From an uncultured bacterium (GTDB lineage Bacteria > Krumholzibacteriota > Krumholzibacteriia > LZORAL124-64-63), in NCBI GenBank assembly GCA_937864225.1, contig CALMJK010000005.1, forward strand, positions 186,001-250,000: a DNA stretch of 64,000 bases, read 5' to 3'. Positions 51,117 to 59,540 of this stretch are shown piece by piece. Under the pieces are notes generated by a model. It had not been told where the DNA came from and searched no databases. It worked only from the letters and a program-made list of their open reading frames with translations. The translations under genes were made by a program, and so were the position numbers. Every line of letters begins with the position of its first letter. Positions within the stretch are counted from its first letter, which is position 1.

Positions 51117-52430
51117 TCAAATTCTCTTCAGCGCCGCTTCAATCCTGGCCAGGGTCCTTTCCCGGCCCAGCAAGGCCAGCGTCCGGTCGATCGGCGGGCT
51201 CACCTTGGTGCCGGTGATGGCGACGCGGATGGGCTGGGCCAGATCGCCCAGCTTGCAGCCGAGTTCTCCGGCCAGGGCCTGCAGCAGGACGTGGATGGCG
51301 GGAGCCTCGAACGTCGGCAGGGCGGTCAGAGCGTCGCGGGCGCGCGCCAAGCGCGCGGCGGCGCCCGCGCGGCGCAGGACGCCGTCGAGAGAGGCCGCAT
51401 CGGGTTCGACGGCGTCGACGAAGAAGAAACGCACGTCGCGCGCGAACTGCGGCAGCGTCTCCATGCGCTCCAGGTAGAGTTCCACGAGGTCGGCCAGCCA
51501 AGCCTCGGGCACGCCGGCCACCGCATAACCGGCGCTTTCCAGATGTGGACGGGCCGCCGCCAGGCGCTCGGCCAGCGGCAGCCTGCGCAGGTGCATGCCG
51601 TTCATCCAGCGCAGCTTGTCGAGCAGGAAGCGGGCGGGTGTATGGCCGACGCGCTCGAGGGTGAACAGGTCGATCAACTCCGCCAGCGACATCAGTTCGA
51701 GGTCATTGCCCGGAGACCACCCCAACAGCGCGATGAAATTGCGTACGGCCTCTGGCAGGTAGCCGGCCTGCTGGGCCTCCTCGATGGTTACCGGGAAGTC
51801 GTACGTTTCGCGCTTGGAAATCTTGCGGCCTTGCGGATCGTAGATCAGCGGCACATGGGCGAAGGTGGGCAGTTCCCACCCGAAGGCACGAAAGAGCGAA
51901 ATCTGCTTCGGCGTGTTCGAATAGTGCTCGTCGCCGCGGATGACGTGCGTGATCCCGAAGTCGTGTTCGTCGACGACCGTCGCGAAATTGTAGGTGGGAT
52001 AACCGTCCGACTTCAGGATCACCAGATCGTTGTCGTTCGTGGTGTCCATGCCGCTGGGACCGTGGATGGCGTCGGCCCACTCGATCCGGCCACGCTCGAT
52101 GGCGTGCACGAGCGCGCGTCCCTTGCCCTCGTCCTCGCGCCAGTAGGCGCGGCCGCGCGCCGCCAGTTCCCGCGCCGCCTCCTCGTAACGTTCCTTGCGG
52201 TCGGCTTGATGGTGTGGCCCCTCGTCCCAGGCGAGGCCGAGCCACTTCATGCCGTCGAGGATCGTGCGCAGCGACTGCTCGCTGTTGCGCGTCTGGTCGG
52301 TGTCGTCGACGCGCAGCACGAAGCAGCCGCCCTCGTGGCGCGCGAACAGGAAATTGAAAAGCGCCGTGCGGGCGCCGCCGATGTGCAGGTAGCCCGTGGG
52401 GGATGGTGCGAAGCGCACGCGGACCTTCAC
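51117..52430 (-). CDS. gltX: Glutamyl-tRNA synthetase 2 (short, without zinc motif)
   Basis: The 437 aa class I enzyme has SPTGYLHIGG (HIGH) and RKISKRET (KMSKS variant). Relative to GluRS 1 (42509-44002) the stretch with the CxC...C zinc site is missing (RAYWREDEGKGRALVHAIERG joins the flanks), so it is about 60 residues shorter. It may charge tRNA-Glu or have another acceptor preference; a GlnRS gene is next to it, so a misacylating GluRS is not needed for tRNA-Gln. ATG 52430 is 7 nt after the glnS stop, so the two are one operon. Confidence 0.9.
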   Translation of the reverse strand: MKVRVRFAPSPTGYLHIGGARTALFNFLFARHEGGCFVLRVDDTDQTRNSEQSLRTILDGMKWLGLAWDEGPHHQADRKERYEEAARELAARGRAYWREDEGKGRALVHAIERGRIEWADAIHGPSGMDTTNDNDLVILKSDGYPTYNFATVVDEHDFGITHVIRGDEHYSNTPKQISLFRAFGWELPTFAHVPLIYDPQGRKISKRETYDFPVTIEEAQQAGYLPEAVRNFIALLGWSPGNDLELMSLAELIDLFTLERVGHTPARFLLDKLRWMNGMHLRRLPLAERLAAARPHLESAGYAVAGVPEAWLADLVELYLERMETLPQFARDVRFFFVDAVEPDAASLDGVLRRAGAAARLARARDALTALPTFEAPAIHVLLQALAGELGCKLGDLAQPIRVAITGTKVSPPIDRTLALLGRERTLARIEAALKRI

Positions 52431-52437
52431 GGTGATC

Positions 52438-54153
52438 TCAACCTCCGGTTCGCTGGCGGATCTTGGCCCAGGTGTCGCGCAGCGGCACCGTTCGGTTGAA
52501 CACGAGACGCCCCGGCGCCGAGTCTTTGTCCACGCAGAAGTACCCCAGCCTCTCGAACTGGAAGCGGGCGCCAGCCCGGGCGGCGGCCAGCGAAGGCTCC
52601 AGGCGGCAGCCCGTCAGGACCTCGAGCGAGGCGGCGTTGAGATTGGCCAGCCAGTCCTGGCCTGGGGCGGCGTCGTCGGGGTCCTCCTTCACGAACAGCC
52701 GGTCGTAGAGGCGTACCTCGGCCTCCACGGCGTGCGCGGCCGACACCCAGTGGAGCGTCCCCTTCACCTTGCGGCCGTCGGGGGCGTCGCCGCCGTGGGA
52801 GGCCGGGTCGTGCCGGCAGCGCAGTTCGACGATCTCGCCGGAGGCGCCGCGCACGACGTCCGTGCAAGTCACGAGGCAGGCGCCGCGCAGGCGCACTTCG
52901 CGTCCCGGCGCCAGGCGGTGAAACTGTTTGGGCGGATCTTCCATGAAATCGTCCCGCTCGATGTACACCACGCGCGACAGCGGCACGGCGCGGGTCCCGG
53001 CGGCCGGATCCTCGGGGTTCACCGCGATCTCCACCTGCTCGGTTCGGTCCGGGGGGAAGCTCTCGATCACCAGCCGCAGCGGGCGCAGGACCGCCATCGC
53101 GCGCGGCGCGCTCCGGTTCAGATGCTCGCGCACCGCGTCTTCGAGCAGACCGACATCGATCGTGCTCTCGGCCTTGGCCACCCCGATGCGCTTGCAGAAG
53201 GCGCGGATCGCCTCCGGCGTGAAGCCGCGGCGGCGCAGGCCCGACAGCGTCGGCAGGCGCGGGTCATCCCAGCCTCCGACGAGACCGTCGCGCACGAGCA
53301 GCAGCAGCCGCCGCTTGCTCATCACCGTGTAGGTGAGGTTGAGGCGCGCGAACTCGATCTGCTGGGGGTGGTGGATGCCAAGCTGCTCCAGGTACCAGTC
53401 GTACAAGGGGCGGTGGTTCTCGAATTCCAGCGTGCAGATGGAGTGCGTGATCCCTTCGATCGAGTCGCTCTGCCCGTGCGCCCAGTCATAGGTCGGGTAG
53501 ATACACCAGGCGTCGCCGGTGCGTGGGTGCGTCGCGTGCAGGATGCGGTACATGACCGGATCGCGCAGGTTGAGATTGGGATGCGCCATGTCGACCTTCG
53601 CGCGCAGGACGTGCGCGCCGTCCTCGAACTCGCCGCGGCGCATGCGCTCGAAGAGGTCCAGGTTCTCGGGGATCGAACGCTCGCGATACGGGCTCTCGCG
53701 CCCGATCTTCGTCTCTATTCTCTCGCCGGGCTGGATGGCGGTGCCGCGGTACTCGCTGATCTCGGCGGCCGACAGGCTGTCGACGTAAGCCTTGCCGTCG
53801 CGGATCAACTGGACCGCCCAGGCGTAGAGCTGCTCGAAATAATCGGACGCATAGAACTCGCGTTCCCCCCAATCGCAGCCCAACCAGGCGACATCTTCCC
53901 GGATGGCGTCGATGTACTCCTGCTCCTCCTTGATCGGGTTGGTATCGTCGAAACGCAGGTTGAACTTGCCGCAGAACTCGCGGGCGAGGCCGTGGTTGAG
54001 CAGCATGGCCTTGGCATGGCCGATGTGCAGGTAGCCGTTCGGCTCCGGCGGGAAGCGCGTGTGCACGCGACCGCCGAAGCGGTCGGTGGCGAGGTGTTCG
54101 TGCAGGATCCGGCGCACGAAATCCAGCGGACGATCGGCTTGCTCGGCGCCCAC
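52438..54153 (-). CDS. glnS: Glutaminyl-tRNA synthetase
   Basis: The 571 aa protein has [16 protein letters not shown] (HIGH), the GlnRS-specific [17 protein letters not shown] stretch, [28 protein letters not shown] (KMSKS) and the C-terminal anticodon-binding beta-barrels ([27 protein letters not shown]). It charges tRNA-Gln directly. The start is GTG 54153 with AAGGAGG 8 nt upstream, and a promoter lies 34 bp further up; a longer reading into the upstream region is not supported. It is transcribed with gltX 2 and is divergent from the tRNA-Gln gene. Confidence 0.95.
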   Translation of the reverse strand: MGAEQADRPLDFVRRILHEHLATDRFGGRVHTRFPPEPNGYLHIGHAKAMLLNHGLAREFCGKFNLRFDDTNPIKEEQEYIDAIREDVAWLGCDWGEREFYASDYFEQLYAWAVQLIRDGKAYVDSLSAAEISEYRGTAIQPGERIETKIGRESPYRERSIPENLDLFERMRRGEFEDGAHVLRAKVDMAHPNLNLRDPVMYRILHATHPRTGDAWCIYPTYDWAHGQSDSIEGITHSICTLEFENHRPLYDWYLEQLGIHHPQQIEFARLNLTYTVMSKRRLLLLVRDGLVGGWDDPRLPTLSGLRRRGFTPEAIRAFCKRIGVAKAESTIDVGLLEDAVREHLNRSAPRAMAVLRPLRLVIESFPPDRTEQVEIAVNPEDPAAGTRAVPLSRVVYIERDDFMEDPPKQFHRLAPGREVRLRGACLVTCTDVVRGASGEIVELRCRHDPASHGGDAPDGRKVKGTLHWVSAAHAVEAEVRLYDRLFVKEDPDDAAPGQDWLANLNAASLEVLTGCRLEPSLAAARAGARFQFERLGYFCVDKDSAPGRLVFNRTVPLRDTWAKIRQRTGG

Positions 54154-54186
54154 GTCGGCCCTCCTTGGGCTGTGGTCGAATCGGGC

Positions 54187-54215
54187 ATTATAAGAGCCGA
54201 GTCGGCGCGCGACAA
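54187..54215 (-). promoter_or_regulatory. Sigma70 promoter of glnS-gltX2
   Basis: TTGTCG (54215-54210), exactly 17 bp, TATAAT (54192-54187) on the minus strand. The start near 54180 leaves a leader of about 27 nt before GTG 54153, which supports that start. Confidence 0.78.
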
Positions 54216-54326
54216 GCGAACCACGGGAACCGCTGCGGCCCGCCCGGGCTCCCGAGCCGGCCCCGGCCGGTCCCGCCGCGGGGCCTTGCAGCAAGCAGGA
54301 CAACGAGTTCGGCGTGGACACGCCGC

Positions 54327-54355
54327 TTGCAATCCGCAGGAGGGTTGGCTATCTT
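54327..54355 (+). promoter_or_regulatory. Sigma70 promoter of the tRNA-Gln/tRNA-Glu transcript
   Basis: TTGCAA (54327-54332), 17 bp, TATCTT (54350-54355). The predicted start is just before the mature 5' end of tRNA-Gln at 54367. Nothing coding is seen between 54216 and 54326. Confidence 0.7.
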
Positions 54356-54366
54356 AAGCGGCCGGC

Positions 54367-54440
54367 TGCCCGGTCGTCCAACGGCAGGACTACTGACTCT
54401 GGATCAGTCTATGGGGGTTCGAATCCTCCCCGGGCAACCA
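54367..54440 (+). tRNA. tRNA-Gln (anticodon CTG)
   Basis: Acceptor TGCCCGG/CCGGGCA, D-arm GTCC/GGAC, anticodon arm ACTGA-CTCTGGA-TCAGT with CTG at 34-36, T-arm with TTCGAAT loop, discriminator A and encoded CCA. It sits about 210 nt from the start of glnS, its cognate enzyme. Confidence 0.96.
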
Positions 54441-54476
54441 GAATCGCCATAGCGATCGCCAACGGCGATTTGCCGC

Positions 54477-54552
54477 GGCCCCATCGTCTAGTGGCCTAGG
54501 ACGCTGCCCTCTCAAGGCAGAAACACGGGTTCGACTCCCGTTGGGGCTACCA
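54477..54552 (+). tRNA. tRNA-Glu (anticodon CTC)
   Basis: Acceptor GGCCCCA with TGGGGCT (G1 pairs with T72 as a wobble), anticodon arm CTGCC-CTCTCAA-GGCAG with CTC at 34-36, T-arm ACGGG-TTCGACT-CCCGT, discriminator A and encoded CCA. It lies 36 nt after tRNA-Gln on the same transcript. Confidence 0.95.
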
Positions 54553-54554
54553 AC

Positions 54555-54586
54555 AGCGCGGGACCGCCTCCGAGCGGCCCCGCGCT
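54555..54586 (+). terminator. Terminator hairpin after tRNA-Glu
   Basis: AGCGCGGG...CCCGCGCT (54555-54562 with 54579-54586), extended by CCGC/GCGG inside, with a 6-nt loop and one A-C mismatch. It starts 3 nt after the CCA of tRNA-Glu. A weak T-containing tail (CCTATTCC) follows. Confidence 0.75.
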
Positions 54587-54764
54587 CCTATTCCGGGCCC
54601 AGGTTGGGCATGGGCGCGCGACTTGGTTGCGTCCGGGTCGTTTCGCTGTTTCTTGTGCCCGGTTTTTTCTCGTACCGCAGACCAGGGCGGATCGTTGCGG
54701 CGCCGGCGCCTCTTGGCGAACACCGGCCGCGGCGGCGACCCGGCCGCTCGCGAAGGAGACGCGC

Positions 54765-55361
54765 ATGTCTTGCTTGATCGGCCAGAGGGCGCCTGATTTC
54801 ACGGCCACGGCGGTGCTGGGCGATGGCCAGTTCCAGGAAAAGTTCAGGTTGAGCGAGTTGAAGGGGAGGCACGTCGTGCTCTTCTTCTACCCGCTCGACT
54901 TCACCTTCGTCTGTCCGACCGAGATCATCGAGTTCAACCGCAAGCTAACCGAGTTCAAGAAGCGAGGCTGCGAGGTCATCGGCGTGTCGGTCGACAGCCA
55001 GTTCAGCCACTGGGCGTGGCGAGAGATGCCGGTTGAGAAGGGCGGCATCGGCAAGATCGGCTACCCGCTCGTCGCGGACCTGACGAAGTCGATCGCGCGC
55101 GATTACGGGGTCTTGACCGCGGATGACACGGTCGCTTACCGCGGCACGTTCTTGATCGACAAGGACGGCATCGTGCGCCACATGGTGGTCAACGACCTGC
55201 CGCTCGGGCGAAACATCGACGAGGCGCTGCGCATGGTCGACGCGCTGCAATTCTACGAGCAGCACGGCGAGGTGTGCCCCGCCGGCTGGGTCGACGGCAA
55301 GGATGGTCTGAAGCCCACCCACGAGGGGGTTTCCGGCTACTTGGCCAAGCATGGCCGGTGA
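54765..55361 (+). CDS. 2-Cys peroxiredoxin (AhpC/Prx1 type)
   Basis: The 198 aa protein has the peroxidatic Cys50 in FTFVCPTE and the resolving Cys171 in GEVCPAGW, with the AhpC/TSA fold ([36 protein letters not shown]). It reduces hydrogen peroxide and organic peroxides in the cytoplasm; no AhpF or thioredoxin gene is next to it. ATG 54765 has GAAGGAG upstream. The end overlaps the next gene by 11 nt. Confidence 0.95.
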   Translation: MSCLIGQRAPDFTATAVLGDGQFQEKFRLSELKGRHVVLFFYPLDFTFVCPTEIIEFNRKLTEFKKRGCEVIGVSVDSQFSHWAWREMPVEKGGIGKIGYPLVADLTKSIARDYGVLTADDTVAYRGTFLIDKDGIVRHMVVNDLPLGRNIDEALRMVDALQFYEQHGEVCPAGWVDGKDGLKPTHEGVSGYLAKHGR

Positions 55362-56331
55362 GCCGGCCCCCGGGTCCCGTCTCCTGACGGCGGCGCGCGG
55401 TCCGGTCGTGCTCCTGTTCGTGGACGGGTTGGGGTGGGGAGACCCAGATCCGGCCACGAATCCCTGTCACGCGGGGGAAAGCCCGTTTTTCGCGCTCCCC
55501 GACCGGCGCCATCTGGGCGCGGCGGAGGCGGCGTTGCCGTGCGGCGGCGTGGCCAGGCCGCTCGACGCGGTGCTCGGCGTGCCCGGCCTGCCGCAGAGCG
55601 CGACGGGGCAGACCACGCTTCTGACGGGGGTCAACGCCCAGGCTCGCCTGGGCTTCCACTTGACCGGCTTTCCGAACGCGACCCTGCGCGCGATCCTCAC
55701 GGAGTCCTCGCTGCTGAAGAGGCTGGCCAGCCAAGGCGTGTCCGCGGCCTTCCAGAATGCCTACCGGCCGCGTTTTTTCCAACTGCCTCGCGACAAGCAG
55801 CTGCGGCTGTCGGCGACGACGGTGGCGAACCTCGCCGCCGGCCTGCCGTTTTTCACGCTCGAGGACGTCCGCCGGGAGCGCGCCGTCTACCAGGAGTTCA
55901 CCAACGCCGAGCTGCGGGAGCGGGGGTTCGACGTGCCGCAGTGGGAGCCCGAGCACGCCGGTCGAGTGCTGGGGCGTTTGGCGCGTTCGCGCCAGTTCAC
56001 GTTGTTCGAGTATTTCCAGACGGATCGGGCCGGACACGCCCAGGACACAGCCCTCGCGGTCACGCAGCTTGCGCGCCTGGATCGGTTCGTCCGCGGCTTG
56101 CTGGACGCCCTGGACCTGTCCGAGTCGCCGCGGCCCGGCGACTCGCTCGTGGTCCTGACTTCCGACCACGGGAACATCGAGGACCTGACGACCCGCTCCC
56201 ACACGACCAATCCGGTGCCGCTGATGGCGTGGGGGGCAGGAGCGGCCGCGCTGGCGGCGGGTCTGACCCGCCTGGACCAGGTCGCGCCGGCGCTGGCGGC
56301 GCGGCTCGCGCCGGCGCCGCCGGCAACCTGA
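55351..56331 (+). CDS. Alkaline-phosphatase-superfamily metalloenzyme (phosphoglycerate/phosphopento-mutase-like fold)
   Basis: The 326 aa protein has [15 protein letters not shown] (first metal Asp), [17 protein letters not shown] (catalytic Ser or Thr segment), [13 protein letters not shown] and [13 protein letters not shown] (second metal site), and a final [12 protein letters not shown]. This is the core of cofactor-independent phosphoglycerate mutase, phosphopentomutase and nucleotide-monoester hydrolases, without the large cap of iPGM. The exact substrate is not clear. ATG 55351 lies inside the peroxiredoxin gene, so they are co-translated. Confidence 0.82.
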   Translation: MAGEPAPGSRLLTAARGPVVLLFVDGLGWGDPDPATNPCHAGESPFFALPDRRHLGAAEAALPCGGVARPLDAVLGVPGLPQSATGQTTLLTGVNAQARLGFHLTGFPNATLRAILTESSLLKRLASQGVSAAFQNAYRPRFFQLPRDKQLRLSATTVANLAAGLPFFTLEDVRRERAVYQEFTNAELRERGFDVPQWEPEHAGRVLGRLARSRQFTLFEYFQTDRAGHAQDTALAVTQLARLDRFVRGLLDALDLSESPRPGDSLVVLTSDHGNIEDLTTRSHTTNPVPLMAWGAGAAALAAGLTRLDQVAPALAARLAPAPPAT

Positions 56332-56352
56332 GGCAGACCCGGTCGCGCTGCG

Positions 56353-57630
56353 TCACCGCAACAGTCGCTTGACCACGCCGCCCAGGTCCGTGTTGTCGAT
56401 GATCGTCCCGGGCGAGCCGTCGGCGGCGCGTCCGCGGGCGGTGAAGTCCTCGCTGCCGGGCCCGGTGGCGAAGAACGGGACCGGGCTGGCGGTGTGGCCG
56501 GTGCTGGTCCAGCGCATCGCCGGCAGTCTCCCGGCGCGGGATCGCGCCCCGGCGTTGGCGGCCAACTCGAGGCCGCCGGTTTCGTGGTCGCCAGTCACGA
56601 TTACCAGCGCCGCCTCGCGCCGGCCAGTTCGGTCGAGCCAGGCCAGGACCTCGGCCACGGCGTCGTGGAAGGCCAGCAGCTCTTCGATCATGCGGCCGGA
56701 CTGCTGGTCGTGCCCGGCCCAATCCACGGCGCCGCCCTCGATCACAAGCGCGAGGCCGTCGGGGTCGGCGTCGAGCACGTTCAGGGCTCCCAGCGCCATC
56801 GTGGCCAGATCGGGCACGGTCGCGGTCAAGGGCGCGGCATATGGCGCCGCGTCGGTGTCGCCCTGGCGCTCCTGCTGGAGCGTTTCGGCGACGGGCGCCA
56901 CGCCCAGCACGCGGCGCGGCGCGACGCCCTCGCGCAAGGCCCGGAAACCGTCGCGCGTGTCGACCAGCGTCCAGAGGTCGCGCGTGCCGTCCCCGTCGGC
57001 GTCGTTGCCCGCCAGCCCTGCGGCGAGGCTGTCCCACAGCGACTCGCCGCCGACGAACCGGAAGGTCCGCGGCCTGTCGCGGCGGGCGCCGTCGCGGTCG
57101 AACCAGGGATGGCCGCCCCCCATGATGACCGCCAGGCCCGTGCTCTCGAGCATCTCGCGCGCGATGCCCGCGTAATCGTCGCGCGACGGGGCGTGCACGA
57201 CGAAGCCCGCGGGCGTGGCGTGGCACAAGGGGACGGTCGTGACGACGCCGGTGGCGCGTCCGCTTTGCCGCGCGACCTCGAGCAGGTGCTCGGCGCGGTC
57301 CCCGGTGGCGTCGATCCCGAGCGCGCCGTTGCGGCTCTTGCATCCCGTGGACATGGCGGTGGCGGCTGCCGCCGAATCGGTGACCGGTCCGTCCGCGCCG
57401 CGCGAACCGGTGGTCATGGACAGGCGCGCCGGGAAACCGTCCCAGACAAACCCTCCGGCGCGCCCGTGCGCGTAGAGACCGGCGGCGGCGACGTGAGCGA
57501 ACCCCCAACCGTCGGCGATAAAGATGATCACGTCGCGTGGCGGGGTCACGCCGACGCCGGCCGGCGCGGGCGCGGCGGCGGCCGCGGTTGCCGCCAGAAC
57601 CGGGAGCAGGAAGCGGAGCGGACTTGGCAT
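56353..57630 (-). CDS. Secreted alkaline phosphatase (PhoA type)
   Basis: The 425 aa protein has a signal peptide (MPSPLRFLLPVLAATAAAAAPA) and the PhoA pattern: IIFIADGWGF, nucleophile Ser86 in VTDSAAAATAMSTG, the GGAVDWAGHDQQ metal block, VTGDHETGGLEL and STGHTASPVPFFATGPGSEDF. It releases phosphate from monoesters in the periplasm or outside. ATG 57630 has GGGGAG upstream. It converges with the metalloenzyme gene (22 nt gap). Confidence 0.93.
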   Translation of the reverse strand: MPSPLRFLLPVLAATAAAAAPAPAGVGVTPPRDVIIFIADGWGFAHVAAAGLYAHGRAGGFVWDGFPARLSMTTGSRGADGPVTDSAAAATAMSTGCKSRNGALGIDATGDRAEHLLEVARQSGRATGVVTTVPLCHATPAGFVVHAPSRDDYAGIAREMLESTGLAVIMGGGHPWFDRDGARRDRPRTFRFVGGESLWDSLAAGLAGNDADGDGTRDLWTLVDTRDGFRALREGVAPRRVLGVAPVAETLQQERQGDTDAAPYAAPLTATVPDLATMALGALNVLDADPDGLALVIEGGAVDWAGHDQQSGRMIEELLAFHDAVAEVLAWLDRTGRREAALVIVTGDHETGGLELAANAGARSRAGRLPAMRWTSTGHTASPVPFFATGPGSEDFTARGRAADGSPGTIIDNTDLGGVVKRLLR

Positions 57631-57660
57631 CGGTCTCCCCGGGGATGGTCCGCCTATGCA

Positions 57661-57689
57661 CGAAGGGGGCGTGTTTGTCGCCCCCTTCG
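57661..57689 (-). terminator. 11-bp perfect hairpin between kamA and the phosphatase gene
   Basis: CGAAGGGGGCG (57661-57671), a 7-nt loop, CGCCCCCTTCG (57679-57689). It lies 63 nt after the kamA stop and 31 nt before the phosphatase start on the minus strand. No T-run follows in that direction. It probably ends the kamA transcript. Confidence 0.55.
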
Positions 57690-57751
57690 GCTTGCGGTTT
57701 CGCCCGTCACGTTAGGCGCGGCTCGCCTTGTCTGCCAGCGCTCGGCTGCGC

Positions 57752-59059
57752 TCAGGGCGCGGTCGCCAGGGCGGCTCCGAGAGAGCCGCCGGGATCGGGG
57801 TAGCGAAAGATCCGGCCCTCGTGATTGCGCAGCAGCAGGTCGTCGCCGTCACGACCGGCCACGGTCTGGGGCAACAGCGGGATCTTGCCGCCGCCGCCCG
57901 GCGCATCGATCACGTACGTGGGCACCGCGTAGCCCGAAGTGTGTCCGCGCAGGCCCGCGATGATCTCCAGGCCCTTTTCGACCGGGGTCCGGAAGTGGGA
58001 GGAACCGGAGATCGGATCGCACTGGTAGAGGTAGTACGGCTTGACCCGGTTGCGCAGCAGCCCGTGCATGAGCCGGCGCATGGTGGCCAAGTCGTCGTTC
58101 ACGCCGGCCAGCAACACCGTCTGGCTGCCGAGCGGGATTCCGGCGTCCGCCAGGCGTCCGCAGGCGGCCGCGACCTCTGGCGTCAGCTCATCCGGGTGGG
58201 TGAAGTGGATGCTGAGCCAGAAGGGGTGGTGCTTCTTCAACGTCCGGGTCAAGGCTGGCGTGATCCTCTGCGGCAGGACGGCCGGGACCTTGGTTCCGAT
58301 CCGGATCATTTCCACGTGCGGGATCGCGCGGAGCGAGCCCAACAGGTACTCCAGGACCTCGTCCGAAAGCGTCAAGGGGTCGCCGCCCGAGATCAGGACG
58401 TCCCGGATCTGCGGCGTGGCAGCCACGTACTCCAGGGCCCTCTGCCAGGTATTCCGGCCGAAGTTCTCGCCGCTGCTCGTGCCGACCATCCGCGACCGCG
58501 TGCAGTAGCGGCAGTACACCGAACAGAGTCCCGTGACCAGAAACAGGACCCGGTCCGGGTAGCGGTGGACGATGCCCGGCACCGGGCAGTGTCCGTCCTC
58601 ATGCAGCGGGTCGTCCGCCTCGCCCTGGATGCGCAGATACTCGCCCAAGACCGGCACGACCGTGCGTCGCAAAGGCTGTTCGGGGTCGATGGGATCGACC
58701 AGGCTCAGGTAGTAGGGCGTGATGCCCACGGGCAGGGGGCCGTGATGCCGCTCGATCGCCGCGCGCTCGCCCTCGCTCAGGCAGATGATGCGGGCCAGGG
58801 CATCGGTGTCGCGGATGCGGTTGCTCAACTGCCAGCGCCAATCGCTCCACTCGGCGCTGGTGGCCTCGGGGAAGAAGCGGCGGCGGAAGCTGCGGGTCCT
58901 GGGGTTCGCCCTGGAGACGGCCAGGGCTCCGAGCAGGGGGAATAGCGGGGCGCCGGCCGCGCGCGCCGCGGGCAAGCTCCCCGGACATTGACTGGGAGGC
59001 TCGGCGTCGGGCTCGGCGACCGGGTCTTCTCTGAAGGCGTGAGCCGTCTTGGTCTGCAT
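57752..59059 (-). CDS. kamA: Lysine 2,3-aminomutase (KamA-family radical SAM/PLP enzyme)
   Basis: The 435 aa protein has a CxxxCxxC radical SAM cluster at Cys179, Cys183 and Cys186 (CSVYCRYC), the KamA-specific DVLISGGDPLTLSDEVLEYLL, TYVIDAPGGGGKIPL with the PLP Lys, and an N-terminal RNRIRD-like helical region. It moves the alpha-amino group of L-lysine to the beta position, giving beta-lysine, used in lysine fermentation, as an osmolyte precursor (N-acetyl-beta-lysine) or in EF-P modification (EpmB branch). No partner gene (ablB, epmA) is nearby. The ATG at 59059 with AAGGAG upstream is preferred over TTG 59077. It is not part of the peptide locus. Confidence 0.92.
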   Translation of the reverse strand: MQTKTAHAFREDPVAEPDAEPPSQCPGSLPAARAAGAPLFPLLGALAVSRANPRTRSFRRRFFPEATSAEWSDWRWQLSNRIRDTDALARIICLSEGERAAIERHHGPLPVGITPYYLSLVDPIDPEQPLRRTVVPVLGEYLRIQGEADDPLHEDGHCPVPGIVHRYPDRVLFLVTGLCSVYCRYCTRSRMVGTSSGENFGRNTWQRALEYVAATPQIRDVLISGGDPLTLSDEVLEYLLGSLRAIPHVEMIRIGTKVPAVLPQRITPALTRTLKKHHPFWLSIHFTHPDELTPEVAAACGRLADAGIPLGSQTVLLAGVNDDLATMRRLMHGLLRNRVKPYYLYQCDPISGSSHFRTPVEKGLEIIAGLRGHTSGYAVPTYVIDAPGGGGKIPLLPQTVAGRDGDDLLLRNHEGRIFRYPDPGGSLGAALATAP

Positions 59060-59128
59060 GCCGTGATGCTCCTTCAACCAGCTGGAATCTCCATGTGCCC
59101 CGCTCGCGCGGGCGCGCGTCGCGCGGTC

Positions 59129-59156
59129 ATGGTAATCACATGCGCGCGCGAGTCAA
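59129..59156 (-). promoter_or_regulatory. Sigma70 promoter of kamA
   Basis: TTGACT (59156-59151), 16 bp, TACCAT (59134-59129) on the minus strand. Leader about 63 nt to ATG 59059. Between 59157 and 59459 I see nothing else. Confidence 0.5.
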
Positions 59157-59459
59157 GAGCGTTCGTGCATTTCTGCGCGCGCGACGTGCGTGACCCGTTA
59201 AGGTTCGGCCCGACCGCCGGGGCCTTGACCGGGAAGTGCGCCGGAGGCGGCCCGCGGCGAGGGCCGGGGCGAGACGCGGCGACGTCACGGAGAGGGGTGG
59301 TCATGGAGGTGAGCGTCGCGCGCGCGGCGGACCGATCACGACGCGGCTGGCGTCGCGTGTCGGCGGATCCGCTCGGCGTCGCGCTCGCCGCCGTTTCGGA
59401 CGCAGCGCGGTGGCGCTTCGCCTCGGATCGGGGCTGGACAGGTCGGGCATTTCAGGCTA

Positions 59460-59485
59460 CTATAAGAGTGCTATAAGAGTCTTAT
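59460..59485 (+). promoter_or_regulatory. Direct-repeat and palindrome operator-like site before the sulfate transport operon
   Basis: CTATAAGAGT occurs twice with an 11-bp period (59460-59469 and 59471-59480), and the second copy belongs to the palindrome ATAAGA-G-TCTTAT (59473-59485). It is AT-rich in a GC-rich context and about 55 nt before the start of the sulfate-binding protein gene. The TATAAG elements could also be the -10 box. Confidence 0.5.
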
Positions 59486-59540
59486 GGGATGCCGATAGTC
59501 CGCTTGTAGTAGCCTTGAAAAGCGCTGCGGGGAGGCGATC

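Noticed and set aside
57752-59059. The KamA radical SAM gene as a third maturase of the peptide locus
   Set aside because: It has KamA-specific PLP motifs, lies 7 kb away with its own promoter, and lacks a SPASM domain.
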